From: Takakia lepidozioides
Taxonomy: Eukaryota; Streptophyta; Takakiopsida; Takakiales; Takakiaceae
NCBI GenBank assembly: GCA_030704615.1
Contig: CM060732.1
Location: 65,205,053 to 65,269,052, forward strand
Length of the DNA: 64,000 nt
Direction: 5' to 3'
The position numbers were made by a program, and so were the translations under genes. The notes below the pieces were generated by a model. The model had not been told where the DNA came from. It did not search any database and saw nothing but the letters and a program-made list of their open reading frames with translations. Each line of letters starts with the position of its first letter. Position 1 is the stretch's first letter. This document shows, in pieces, positions 10,732 to 21,300 of this stretch.

Positions 10732-12306
10732 ATGACGTCCACCCAAGCTACTGATGCACCAGCACCAGTGGCGATGCCTGCCTTCAACCCTGTTGTGGAG
10801 TTCTTCGAAGAGTTAAAAGAGAACTACCAAGGGGTGAGGACAAAGAAGTTGCAGAGCTTGCAAGAGTTCCAACGGAAGCCGATTGAGAGCTTGAGGGAGG
10901 CTTTCACTCGCATGAGGCGCTTGATAAATGTAACCCAAGGGGTTATGGAAGCTCAGGCAGTCCAATTCTGGTATGGGATATTGGACAAGGAGCTGAGGAG
11001 AAGGGTGCGGGATGCAACTCTCCTACAAGCGGGCCCAACCACCTTAGCAAATGTGTTTTTGCTGGCAGAGCGGATAGAGCTCAACATGGTGGAGGAACAA
11101 ATGGTCATGGTGGGATTTGCTAAGGAGACACCACGGGGTAGTGGTGCTCCTAGCCAACCACTACCTCAACATGCTCAAAGCAACAAGGGGGCTCAGGTGA
11201 AGCTCAGGGAAGGGCAGAGAGAGGACCTCAGATGCAAGGGTCTCCCTTCATTTGCAGGCCAACAACGGGCGGATGTGGTGTGTTGGACATGTGGAGGACC
11301 CCACGTCAAGAAGGATTGTCCAGAGGGAGGCAAAGGGCCAGCACATGCACAGCCTGCACAGTTGAAGTGTGGGCATTGTGGCAAGCACGGGCATGGAGAG
11401 GCCCAGTGTTATGGTTTGCATCCTGAGTTGTGCCCAAGCCAGTTCCAAGGGAACAATGGTGGCCGAGGGCGAGGTGGAGCAGCCCAAAGAGGACGAGGTG
11501 GCCAGGCACGGGGTGTAGGCCAAGGGAAAGCTCAACATGGCCAAGGACGTAGAGGTCAGGGTGTTGACCAAGGCATGGGCAACCGGCTTCAGCAGCTAAA
11601 GCAGAGGCTCGCTGCCATGGCTACAGCTCAGGTGGTACCGGCTCCAAGGCCGGATGGTCCACCTCCTGCTCCTGAGGGAGAAGATATGGGAGGCATGGGA
11701 TTCATGTGCGGAGCAGCACTACCACTAGTGCAGGTGGAATCTGCTACAGCCATGACTCGAGGAGCAGCACGAGTTTCTGAGCCACAAGGTGTAGAGGTGG
11801 AGTTGGATCCACAGCGTGGGGAGACAAGCCATCAGGCTAGGCTCCCTCAGTCATTCACATTGGCGGAGACGGTGTCGACGCCATCCATGACACCTAGTTC
11901 TCGCCCAACTGTTACCGAGGCGGAGGTTACTACGCGATTGGGGAGAGCTACACGGGTAGCACCACTACCTAGTGTTGCCAAGGCTACGGCAGCTAGTGTG
12001 CTGCTGGGAGCGGCCATATCTGTGTGTCAGGCTCCATTGTTCTTGGCTACCATGATTGCGACGCCGGGGGTAAGACCAGCTAAGGTGTTCAGGCTGGCAG
12101 CTACACTCTATGAGAGTGGGGAGGTTACTTCATCTTCTGTGGAGATAATGGGAGGTGTAGTATCGGAGGGATCCTCGGATTTGAGGGTCAAGACTGCCAC
12201 GGCGGCGCCATGGCAAGCTGCAGCTACCAGGTTGATGGAGCTGCCAGCTAGGCCAGCCATTGAGCGCGCCATGGTGACACATGGAGTTGTCATGTTAGAC
12301 AACTAG
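10732..12306 (+). CDS. Ty3/gypsy gag polyprotein (capsid and nucleocapsid)
   Basis: A 524-residue open frame. Residues about 20-125 match the Ty3-type gag (capsid) domain: LQSLQEFQRKPIESLREAF, FTRMRRLINVTQG, FWYGILDKELRRRVRDA, then VFLLAERIELNMVEEQ. Two CCHC-type zinc knuckles follow, CWTCGGPHVKKDC (about residues 183-195; spacing one residue short) and CGHCGKHGHGEAQC (about residues 212-225), for binding genomic RNA. A Gly/Arg-rich stretch (GGRGRGG, about 242-275) is a second RNA-binding feature. Gag forms the virus-like particle in which reverse transcription occurs. The frame ends at TAG (12304-12306) and the protease continues in the same frame directly after it, so the stop is either a decay mutation or a readthrough site. 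Start chosen at the first ATG of the frame; part of the N-terminus may lie upstream. Confidence 0.85.
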   Translation: MTSTQATDAPAPVAMPAFNPVVEFFEELKENYQGVRTKKLQSLQEFQRKPIESLREAFTRMRRLINVTQGVMEAQAVQFWYGILDKELRRRVRDATLLQAGPTTLANVFLLAERIELNMVEEQMVMVGFAKETPRGSGAPSQPLPQHAQSNKGAQVKLREGQREDLRCKGLPSFAGQQRADVVCWTCGGPHVKKDCPEGGKGPAHAQPAQLKCGHCGKHGHGEAQCYGLHPELCPSQFQGNNGGRGRGGAAQRGRGGQARGVGQGKAQHGQGRRGQGVDQGMGNRLQQLKQRLAAMATAQVVPAPRPDGPPPAPEGEDMGGMGFMCGAALPLVQVESATAMTRGAARVSEPQGVEVELDPQRGETSHQARLPQSFTLAETVSTPSMTPSSRPTVTEAEVTTRLGRATRVAPLPSVAKATAASVLLGAAISVCQAPLFLATMIATPGVRPAKVFRLAATLYESGEVTSSSVEIMGGVVSEGSSDLRVKTATAAPWQAAATRLMELPARPAIERAMVTHGVVMLDN

Positions 12307-12321
12307 GATGGTATTTTCTGT

Positions 12322-13075
12322 TTGAGTGGACCGGCAAGCAAGAGGTACCGGCCACTGCGGGTCTTGTTGGACTCGGGAGCTCAGCCATTGATGCTGGGCA
12401 GAGCTGCAATTGCAGGCTTGGGCCTCACGGAGGTGGATATGGAGCCTTGTCCTTTCCAGATACAGACGTCTCTAGGAGGATCGGAGCAGGCTCGGGGCAT
12501 GACACGGCGTGAGTTGGCTATCAGACTACAGCCAGATCACCCTACAGATGGCTCAGTGATGCAAACCAAGGCCATTGTGACAGATGTGGTCTCATACGAT
12601 GTCTTGGTTGGTGGAGCAGTGTTGTACCCCATGGGCTTCACCCTGGATTTTTGGGAGGAGTCAGCTTCCTATAGGCCTGGATGGCAGTCAGGGGAGGGTC
12701 GGCGTGTGCAGCTCCCTGTGACGTTCATAGGAGGAGTTGCGGTTGCCCAGCGAGGCAAGATACTGACACTAACAGCATTCACAGCGGCGGTGAGTTGGCC
12801 TGGAAAGTTGCTTGAGGGCAACGCTCATTCAGAGGATGTGCCACCTCCGGGAGAGCAGGATGACATGTATGGTATGGCGGAGTTGCCTACCATGGTTGCT
12901 CAGACTCCATTGTGGGGCACGAGCAAGGATTTGCAGCGGGATGCTGATCGACGGGTGCAACAAGCCTGGGTAGAGGCTTTTGTACCGTCAGGAGAGGAGA
13001 AGAGTGCGGGGATTGCACCAGGACCACCTTTGTTGTCTCTATTGGACACCACACCTATTGTGTGGCAGTATCCGG
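12322..13075 (+). CDS. Ty3/gypsy aspartic protease (retropepsin) region
   Basis: In frame with gag after the single TAG. VLLDSGAQPLML (about 12364-12399) is the catalytic Asp-Ser-Gly loop of a retropepsin. It is followed by hydrophobic strands (IVTDVVSYDVLVGGAVL, about 12572-12622) matching the second half of the fold, where the flap and ILGxDxL-type segment are expected. The protease cleaves the Gag-Pol polyprotein. Downstream of about 12720 the frame continues through a linker to about 13075, where coding switches to the next frame and the methyltransferase begins. The shift is consistent with a one-base indel or programmed frameshifting; I cannot tell which. The frame itself stays open to 13176 but loses meaning. 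Confidence 0.75.
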
Positions 13076-14287
13076 ATTTGTCTTCTGGACTTGTTTGGCG
13101 GGATCAGCACCGGATTGGCTGCTGTGTTACAGGCAGGTGTACGAGTTCGGCGTTACCTATATGTGGAGAGGGATGAGACTGCACGACGTGTTTCACTTTG
13201 CCATGTTGCTCAGTTGGTGCAGCGACACCCTGAGTTGTTGCCGGTGTCTGCAGTTCGTGGATATCAGCAGGCCTTGTCAGTAGACATTTCGTTGTTGGGG
13301 GCGCAGGATTTGGAGCGGGTTGGCTCCATTGATTTGGTAGGGGTAGGTTGGCCCTGCCAAGGGCATTCATCAGCCGGGCATGGCAATGGATTGTGAGACT
13401 CGAGGTCGGGTCTATTTTGAGAGATGGTGCGGATTTTGCGCCACTTGCAGCTTCATCAAGCTATATCTCCCGCATACATCTTGGAGAATGTGCCACTGAT
13501 GGGCGATTCTCAGGCTAGGGTGATGGCCAGTGTGCATCAAGTCCGGTCATGGCTTGGGTCAGCAGTGTTGCTAGATGCAGCTACAGTGGGGTCACGGGCT
13601 CATCGTCCACGGCTATGGTGGACTAACTTGATGCCACCCGCACTGCTCAAGCGTGCATTTGATGGGGTGCAGCGGCCAGCACATCTCACAGTGGATAGCA
13701 TTCTGGACACAGGGAGGCAGTCTCAGCGTGTGAGACACGATGACCGTTCGCCTTTAGCAGTGGTCAACAAGGTGGGTCAACCACGAGCAGCATTACCTAC
13801 ACTGCTCAGCTTCCCAGGATCGCATGTTTTCCGGGATAGTGGACCTGGCCTCATGTGGGATGCTCAGTTGCAACAGTTAGTGGAGCCTAATGCTGACGAG
13901 CGTGAGCGGGCAATGGGTTTTACCACTGGTACCACGGCGGTGTCATCTCTTTCTGAGGCATCACGTCGTCAGGTGTTGGGACAAGCAATGGATCTCAATT
14001 GCTTAACTTGGATTATCAGCTTGGCTATGGCTGAGCAACGCAGAGTGCGGAGTACACTTCCCTCGATGGTCTCTCTGCCTACCGAGACGGTACAGGCAGT
14101 GAGTGGGGGCGAGCATGTGAGGACCACGGGGTGTAGGCATCCATGGCACACGTGGGAGGTGCTCGAGGTTCAGAGGGAGTTGGCAGGTGGCGGTGTGATG
14201 GATGAGGCTGGGGATTTTTCTCAGGTTGAGGAAGTCCTCGAGGATGATGAGATGATGGGGCAAGGCAAGATGAGGCCTTGTCATTGA
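13076..14287 (+). pseudogene. Retrotransposon-borne cytosine-5 DNA methyltransferase (DNMT)
   Basis: All main C5-methyltransferase motifs are visible in order. Motif I, LLDLFGGISTGLAAV (from 13082), binds S-adenosylmethionine; YVERDETA gives the motif II acid. Motif IV is GWPCQGHS (about 13345-13368) with the catalytic Cys. Motif VI is ENV (13484-13492). Motif VIII is HRPRLWWTNL (about 13601-13630). Motif IX is ERERAMGF (about 13898-13921). Motif X is LGQAMDLNCLTWII (about 13976-14017). The segment LLDAATVGSRAHRPRLWWTN and the short target-recognition region recall DNMT3/DRM-like enzymes. The reaction would be 5-methylation of cytosine in DNA. Two TGA codons interrupt it (13394-13396, probably CGA or TGG originally, and 13418-13420 where FWE is expected). 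Otherwise the frame is open to 14287. Located between protease and RT. This copy is inactive as read, but the family is unlikely to be anything else. Confidence 0.9.
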
Positions 14288-14340
14288 CTGAGCGGGTAGG
14301 GAGTACTGCTCAAGAGGTTGCAACATAGCAACCACTGGAT

Positions 14341-14640
14341 GTGTCCTCTACCTCTAAGCCCATTGGACTTAAGGTTGTAGTTACGGAAGACAATTGGGAG
14401 CCTGACATTGGACCCATTGTCACCGAAGGAGAGAGACGACATACACGGCGGTTCCTGAGGGCTTACAAGAATTGTTTTTCCTTCAGTTTGAAGGACTTGG
14501 GAGCACTGAAGGGTCAAGAGATCCATATTGAGTTGGCCACTGACACGCCAATCTTTCGGAGACCCTATAGATACAGTGACATGGAGAGGTCTTTGATTCA
14601 GATGAGGACTCAAGATCTCTGGGAGGTCAGGTTGGACCTA
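14341..14640 (+). pseudogene. Reverse transcriptase, N-terminal stub only
   Basis: FSFSLKDLGALKGQEIHIEL followed by ATDTPIFRRPYRYSDMER matches the conserved start of Ty3/gypsy RT (the segment preceding the fingers domain). The text breaks off at about 14640 (RTQDLWEV). The FADD/YxDD active-site region and the whole of RNase H, roughly 1.2-1.5 kb in a normal element, are missing. The next recognisable residues belong to the integrase. This is a clean internal deletion rather than gradual decay, and it makes the copy dependent on RT from elsewhere. Confidence 0.85.
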
Positions 14641-15921
14641 CAACAGGGATGACTGTAGACGGAGTGTCTGAGGACCCTGAGGCTAGTGATGAGCCAGGTG
14701 GTACTAGAGATATACATGAGGATTCGGCTGTGTTGGACTACCTCCGTACTGGAGACATGGCAGCCACTGTGACTGCCAAGGAGAGGGATCGGATCCTGCA
14801 ACGAGCCAAGAGGTTCAAGTGGGAGGGGATACACCTGCTCCGAGTATGGGAGGATGGTCGGGTGAGGATTGTGCCTCACCCCACACAGCGTGCACGGTTA
14901 GTGCGGCATGCCCATGAGGAGTTGGGGCATTTTGGAGTGCGACACACTCACAGTTTACTGCAGGGGCAGTATTGGTGGCGTGGTATGCATACAGAGGTGC
15001 AACAGTTCGTGGCTAGATGCATGGTGTGTAATAGGGTGCGTGCTCATTCAACGCCCCTACACGATAGTTGCATCCTTTATTAATCATGGGATTGGGCTAC
15101 AAGTGGAGTCTTGACTTCGCAGGACCATTGTCACTGACTATGCGCCTCCACAGATATGTGTTGGTGATGGTGGAGCACTTCTCCAAGTGGATTGAGTTGG
15201 TTCCATTGCCTGACAAGGCTAGTGAGGGGCTGCGTATGCATTCTTGGATCGTGTGCTTAGCCGATTCGGTGCTCCAGCTGAGGTACTCATGGACCAAGGG
15301 AGACAGTTCTTGGGGGAGTTTCAGGCTTTGTGTGATAAAGCCTTGATAGACCACCGCACCACTTCTCGGGATCATCCTAAGGCCGATGGCTTGGCAGAGA
15401 GAGTTGTTCAGACGGTGAAGAGGGGTTTGCGCAAGTATGGCTTGCAGAAGGGACACCTAGGAGATTGGGATCTTCAGGTTCCTTAGTTAGCCATGGGCTA
15501 CAGGTTCAGCAAACAAGCATCACTTGCCTCCTTCTCACCATATTTCCTTCTCTTTGGCCAAGAGCCGGATTTGCCTACAGCCATTCGTAGGGACACTGCT
15601 CAAGTCCTTAACCTTGACGATCCGGACGTGTGGGTATGTGCATGTGATCAGCGCACAGAGTTGTTCAAGAAAGTCATGCCCATGGCTTTTGAGAACCTTG
15701 CCATTGCACAGCACCGTGATACGTTGAGGTATGCCACTATACGTGGTGGAGGATATCGTCTTGGGGTTCGAAGGTTTAGCCCTGGTGACTATGTTTATTT
15801 GCAGCAGACTACTCCTACGACTCTGGATGTTACTGCAGGGCATGTTATTCTGAGGGTTTGAGAGGTGTTGCCCTCAAGGGTCCTGATCTTGGAGGGTCGG
15901 GATGGCATGACTTGGGTACAG
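14641..15921 (+). pseudogene. Ty3/gypsy integrase, frameshifted
   Basis: Zinc-binding HHCC domain at about 14905-15030 (HEELGHFGVRHTHSLLQ, then CMVCNRV). The rve core follows after a frameshift near 15065: WSLDFAGPL (first Asp), LMDQGRQF (second Asp, about 15287-15310) and GLAERVV (Glu, about 35 residues later), so the DDE triad is present. Further frameshifts lie near 15230-15250. TAG at 15484-15486 replaces the usual Trp (expected LPWLAMGYRFSKQ). The C-terminal part RRFSPGDYVYLQQTTPTTLD resembles the GPY/F-type module and is cut by TGA at 15859-15861 (expected Arg). The integrase would insert the cDNA into the genome. Homology ends at about 15921. Confidence 0.85.
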
Positions 15922-16427
15922 CAGATTTTAGACGAGGCAAGCCTCAAGAAAATGAAGATGAGGGAGGAGGCAGCAGCTATTAGAGCCCGTCAGGTTCGTA
16001 GATTTGTCTTGGATTCAGCTGAGGAAAGTGGGGGAGAAGATGCAGAAGATTCCCAGGAGGTGAGGTGGACAGTCCCCCAAGAGGACGGGATTTTTGAGAG
16101 GCATAGTGGAACTGATGCATCACAGAGCTCGGAGGATGATGGGGATGAGGGGGATGAGGAAGAAGGTGGGGCAAGTTCCTTGGAGGGTGTAGGAGAGTAG
16201 TGCCCATTCCGGCTATGACAGTTAGAACACACTTGTATAGACGTGGCTTGCCACAAAATTTGCAATAAAATGTTGCATTTCAAGTCCACTGGTACCACAT
16301 TCCAACTTCACATGACCCTATTTCCGTGCCTCCTAACCCTATTTCTGTGGACTCACAATGGTCTGCTCATGTTTTTTTTTTATCCGCTCATGCTCATGCC
16401 GCTCATGAAATAGCAGCCCCCTCTGAG
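15922..16427 (+). mobile_element. hAT-like terminal fragment, copy 1 (acidic C-terminal coding end plus terminal repeat)
   Basis: This 506-bp block recurs almost unchanged, inverted, at 57030-57537. It encodes an acidic tail (MKMREEAAAIRARQVRRFVL, then Glu/Asp-rich residues to TAG at about 16198), a short untranslated region with an AATAAA signal (16264-16269), and a terminus built of GCTCATGCCGCTCATGAAATAG. The same terminal motif, in inverted orientation at both ends, defines the MITE at 47362-47676. I therefore read the block as the 3' end of a DNA transposon, probably hAT-like. The class is inferred; the transposase core is absent. It is fused directly to the integrase region of the Ty3 element. 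Confidence 0.55.
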
Positions 16428-16512
16428 ATCAATAGCCCTTTGTATGACAAACTTGGGAAGGTGCGGTGGACTTGTGAAGAGGTAGTGAGTAGGTGCAATT
16501 GCACTAGAATTT

Positions 16513-16731
16513 GGGCCCGAGAGTGACTGCTTACAGATCAGGCCCTTCATTATAGTTAGAGGAGAGAATAACCACTTTCAAACTCACCACACCATGAGGC
16601 GCCGAGCACAAGGCTCATGGGACACCCCCCAAAGGAAAGGGGGAGAAGATCATACTACACTAGTAGGATTTGACCCTAAAATCACTTGGGTGGCACTTAG
16701 TGCTATCCAACTAAGCTACCTATTGGTGGTA
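16513..16731 (-). mobile_element. tRNA-derived SINE, full-length-looking copy
   Basis: On the minus strand the head (about 16731-16656) reads TAGCTTAGTTGGATAG, a good Pol III A box, and about 35 bp later GGGTCAAATCCTAC, a good B box. The spacing is that of a tRNA gene, so the head is tRNA-like. The body contains GCCTTGTGCTCGGCGCC and TATAATGAAGGGCCTGATC. The same body occurs on the plus strand at 18237-18350. No protein. SINEs of this kind are mobilised by a partner LINE, which is not visible here. Confidence 0.75.
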
Positions 16732-18236
16732 ATTAATTTTGGACGGGAGATAATGAGCTATTGAAGGTTTCTAGAGTGTTTCAAACTCGCATCAGTGCCT
16801 TCTATGTCCATCTCCATTGATCCAATTCTCTTTAATATCAAAATCATCATATCACCATGATATGAACTACTGTGGATAATCTAGATGAAATATTTATGGA
16901 GAAATTCAAATTAACATTAAATATCCAACGCAATTTAACAAAACGGAACATCCAATTTGTGATATATATCCATGTATCTAGGATGAAAGTTTTGTCAGTC
17001 TTGTTTATACATTTTCATCATACTTCGGATGAAATGTGCCTCTTGGACCACGTGGAAGGGTGCCTCTTGGACCACATCTCTTCTCATATCACCTTTATAA
17101 CTTATAATTGTGCATAGGGCCTATGCAATCCAACCACTCGAAGTAACAGGCTTCTGGGGACTCATGAAGCTTGTAAAATCATATTATTAGCCACAAGTGA
17201 AGGAAAAATATTTTGCTCTAGATCAAGCCATAAAACATATCATGCAATCGACCTTGACAAATATGAATATGAGGAATTCCATAGAGGATTTTATTTTACT
17301 ATGAATCCTTTCAAGCAGTTGGGAGAACATCAAGTTATCTTTTGCCCAAGAATTTTTAAGTGTGCCCCTCCATCCTTGTTTCAGTTGTTGGGTCATTTTT
17401 ATTCTGCAAGTTGTAAGGTTTTTGTGGAAAATGAGATGTTTGTTAAAATTTCTTCTCTTTTATTGTATACCCTTTTTGAAGACAAACTAAATACCTATGA
17501 TGGTGGATTTATCTTGAAGAAGATATGGGCTTGAAAATTTTCAGCTTTTAGGTCATTAAAATGGTGAACCTTTGTGTTCCACAACTAATAGATGGTTAAT
17601 AGGAAGTCGTGAAAAAAAACTTAGATGATCCACTACACTATGTTGATCGCCTCCAAAGGTATACATTTACATTTTTCTTTGCAATGTCAATGTACTAACA
17701 TTTAAGTAATTTTAACGTGCACCGTGCAAGGGGTTTTGAGAATTAAAATATAATTCTTGATAGGAAGAAAAAACTTTATAAAAATATCCTAGAACATGCC
17801 TATTCTTGTAATACTCGTTAGACCCTTAAGATGTTAGGTCTCGCATAATTTAGAACATAAAGGCCAAAACATATTTTCTAATGTGGAACAGATCAAATGG
17901 GAGGCACGTTGTGACTTTATATATGGTCTTCCTGATTTATGTTATTTACCATTGTTTTTGAGTCACTATTAATGGAGCCCCGGTGACTCAAACATCTACT
18001 CAAAGGAGCAAGTTGGTTAAGTTACTATACCTACATCCATGATAATAAGATGGTACGTTCAAAATAGTAAATATTGTTCTAGCTTACTTATATTATATCT
18101 GTATTGTATTGTATTCAAACGATATTATGGTTAGATATATGTGTTGTGAAGTGTATTGAAACTGAAAGAACGATATTAATATACTTCTCATTACATTTCG
18201 TTATAAGCTATGAAAATGAAATAAACATAGAGTTGT
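16732..18236. other. AT-rich intergenic region
   Basis: No coding frame with recognisable content. One local duplication of TGCCTCTTGGACCAC (about 17036 and 17059). Base composition is clearly more AT-rich than the transposon-dense parts, as for the neighbourhood of the long gene at 21.8 kb. Confidence 0.5.
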
Positions 18237-18350
18237 AAGTTTAAGCCCATCCCTTGGGCCGTGTCCCTAGAGCCTTGTGCTCGGCGCCTCATGGTGAGGT
18301 TATTTTCTCCTCTCACTATAATTAAGGGGCCTGATTTGTCAGCGGTCGCT
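18237..18350 (+). mobile_element. SINE fragment, same family as 16513-16731
   Basis: Shares GAGCCTTGTGCTCGGCGCC, then CATGGTGAGGTTATTTTCTC and AATTAAGGGGCCTGAT with the minus-strand SINE. The tRNA-like head is mostly missing, leaving only GTTTAAGCCC as a possible degraded B box, so this copy is 5'-truncated. Confidence 0.7.
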
Positions 18351-21300
18351 CCAGGCTATTTACAAACAAAAAATAAAAAACCCCATCTGGTGTATTTTAT
18401 TCTTGCTAAAGTTGAAATGTAATCAACTGTTGTCGAGTCTTGAGGGTTGTTCTTTTCTCCATCCTTAAAACCTTAAACCACAAGGTTTTGAGTGATGATT
18501 TTTCAATGACATTTGGTTGATTTAATTTTCAAAAAAATGGGATTGGCACACACCATTGAGTTATTTAAGAGTTATAAAAGAATATATAAATTAATATTCT
18601 AAAATACCGTTTTTTTTCCTCAAAGAAAATTTGGATTCATCATTTGTCTACACGACATCATGTACGAGTAGTTTTAGCCACCATTACTACATCCTTCCAA
18701 TAAATTTGAAAACTTCACAAGAGTTTTCAAAGTAAATATTGTACACATGATGTCCAATTATGGTTCATAATTTTTCAAGTTGAGACCTCAATCTAGAGCT
18801 ATAGTACGAGTTTTTTTATGCTTAAGTCTATGGCCCTTTATTCTACTCCATCAATCCATGAAATGGCTTTGATGGTTCACACAACAATATTATTTGTAGG
18901 TGGATGTATTTTTTACAAACATGAACATTAACCACGGCCATTATGCTATGCAATGGTACTTCTTAGCATTTCACGCAATTGATATATACACTCACTATTA
19001 GAAGTATGTGAGCAATCGATTTGGACAATCTGATTGTGGTTTGTTAACATTGTTAATTTGGCACAAGGGATTTTTTCATGGTTATAATGAATAAACAACA
19101 TCGACATTGAATTCAAATGCTAGTTCCAAATGGACATTGCTCAAGTTAATTAGAATAAAGAAGACCTAATGGATCATGTTAATAGTGGATTGATTAGAGG
19201 ACCACAAACTATAAGCTAGTTGTCATCAAACAATATTACAGGAAGTAATCCTCAAAATTGTCTACAAAAATGTTGAAAGAATTGAACAGTCTCAATGAAT
19301 ATTTTATTTGTGTTGTAAGAATTTATAATGGTGGCTAATCTTTATCATTAGGTAGTCTACATTCGTTAATTTATTTCATGACACTCTAAAGTTGACGTCA
19401 ATTTGTGATAACAGAGTCATACCGAAGAAGAAACTTTTGTCTTGTATTGACAATTGGAGGAAAATAATACCATGATACATTTGCACCATGGACAACAAAT
19501 TTTGAGAAGGGCTTTATCTCAATGGGACTTGCATAAAGTGAAGCCCCAAAACACTTATAATACTACAATCAGTTCCTGATGGAAAAGGTTTGACTCACCT
19601 CACCATGATATATACTAATTTAAACAACGCATGTATGTTTGATTATCTGCCATTGAGATTTATCATTATGTATCGTTATTTACATTATGACTTCATGCTT
19701 GCACAAAGCAATTTTGATATATTCAATATTGAGTTGTTGTAATCGTTTGGAAGTTCTTGAAGTGGTAAGACTTATTGTAGATGTAATTTTTCAAATCCAT
19801 AGATGAGTACAATGATTGTTAATTTTTTCAAAAAGCTCCATCCATATTTTTGTTGTTGTCTCCACTGTTGGCCTCCTAAACAGACCCAAATGTTTAAGTA
19901 AGAATTATTTACATGTTGCCTAGATATATAAAGAGACAAGGTTGACCAAAGTACAATAACTAAGAGTCTCTTCTCCTTGTGGTACCACTATAGACCTTAG
20001 ACATCAATGAGCGTTTGGATGTGACAATGTCAAAGTTGAATATTGTGATAAATATATAATTGTCTCAACATGGACAATGGATGACTTAGTGGCCAGGGCA
20101 CAAGATTGCTTTACAAGTGATCATGGGTTGAAAGCAATATAGTTATATGTCAGTATCATCTATATTTGTAGTCACTCCAATAACATGAAAAAGGACCATT
20201 TGTTCAACTGGTCACTTAGTGTGTAAATACTTATGGGCTTTTTGCAAGTGTAGTTTGCGGGAAAATTAGACAACCTTGCCTCGGTTTGGGCCTTTAGAAG
20301 ATGTTCATTTTCCAAATGGAAGGTATTTTGGATCAAAGAGACCCACATTCTTTCACACTTGTTTCGGTAGCAAAAGTGTTTCTTTAAAAAATATAGTTTT
20401 TTATTTTCTTTAATGGCCAACAACCCATTAATTTTGAAGGGATAACATGTTAGCATTGAGGACCTAGGCTAAATAATTACTTCAAATTTGCAAGGTAATG
20501 AAACAATAGTGCAATGTTTTGTGGATGCAATCATTTACAGTTTGTGAGGTCTGATTAGCATGGGTAGCCATATCTTATAGCCCCATCATTAACGATCTTT
20601 AACTAAGAGCCTGATTAAAAACAATTTTTGTATGTAACATATACTATATGGAAAAAAATCGATATTCTATAATCATATCATTAAGTACCTGTCATTCTGT
20701 AAACTATTTGAAACTTGACATATTTATTTTTGTAATTAGACAAAAAACGTCTAGGTCGTTGAATGTTTTGTTTGTCAGTTTATTCAAAGTAGCTCGACAA
20801 TCTAACAATTTTTGTAATATGATATATCACTATCTTACTATGGAACCTTATCTATCATGATATGCTTTTTCGGGGAGACAATATTTCAGTATTATCTTTT
20901 AACATTCGTAAAATTATTTTTGTGTTACAATTATATCTCATTGTCATATTTAATTACATATTTTGACGATAGTGCTTTCGAGACTTATCTGTGTCAATTA
21001 CCACAAACTAATAAATAACTTGACTAAACCTTGTCAAATACAAATTCAAAACATTGTGGCCAAGTGACAACTATTGCCCTAAGAGTTAACTTAATATAGT
21101 TTTGGCCCGTAGATTATTGTAGAATTAGGCTCAAATTGAACAATTAGGATTATCATGTTTTCTTTAGGTTAGCAAATGTTCAATGCAAGATAGAAAGCCC
21201 CTATCCAGTTTCAACGGTCATTAATTACAACTAAGGAATATGGGTGTGCACTCGTGATTTGTATGTATAGAGGAAATAGTATTTTGATGGTCATGGAAAG

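Larger units (their letters stand above)
10100..15921 (+). mobile_element. Ty3/gypsy LTR retrotransposon carrying a C5 DNA methyltransferase (internal region, defective)
   Basis: Order on the plus strand: gag with zinc knuckles, retropepsin, cytosine-5 DNA methyltransferase, start of reverse transcriptase, integrase zinc-binding and DDE core, integrase C-terminus. RT followed by integrase, and integrase style, identify Ty3/gypsy. The methyltransferase sits between protease and RT and reads in the same direction, so it appears to be part of the polyprotein. RT active site and RNase H have been lost by an internal deletion near 14640. The 3' end, including any 3' LTR, is replaced at about 15921 by a hAT-like terminal fragment. 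Frameshifts and stops break the coding region, so this copy is not autonomous. The 5' limit is approximate. Confidence 0.85.

Noticed and set aside
16656-16731. A functional tRNA gene
   Set aside because: A and B boxes are good, but the stems do not pair as in a tRNA and the sequence is joined to a SINE body shared with another locus.
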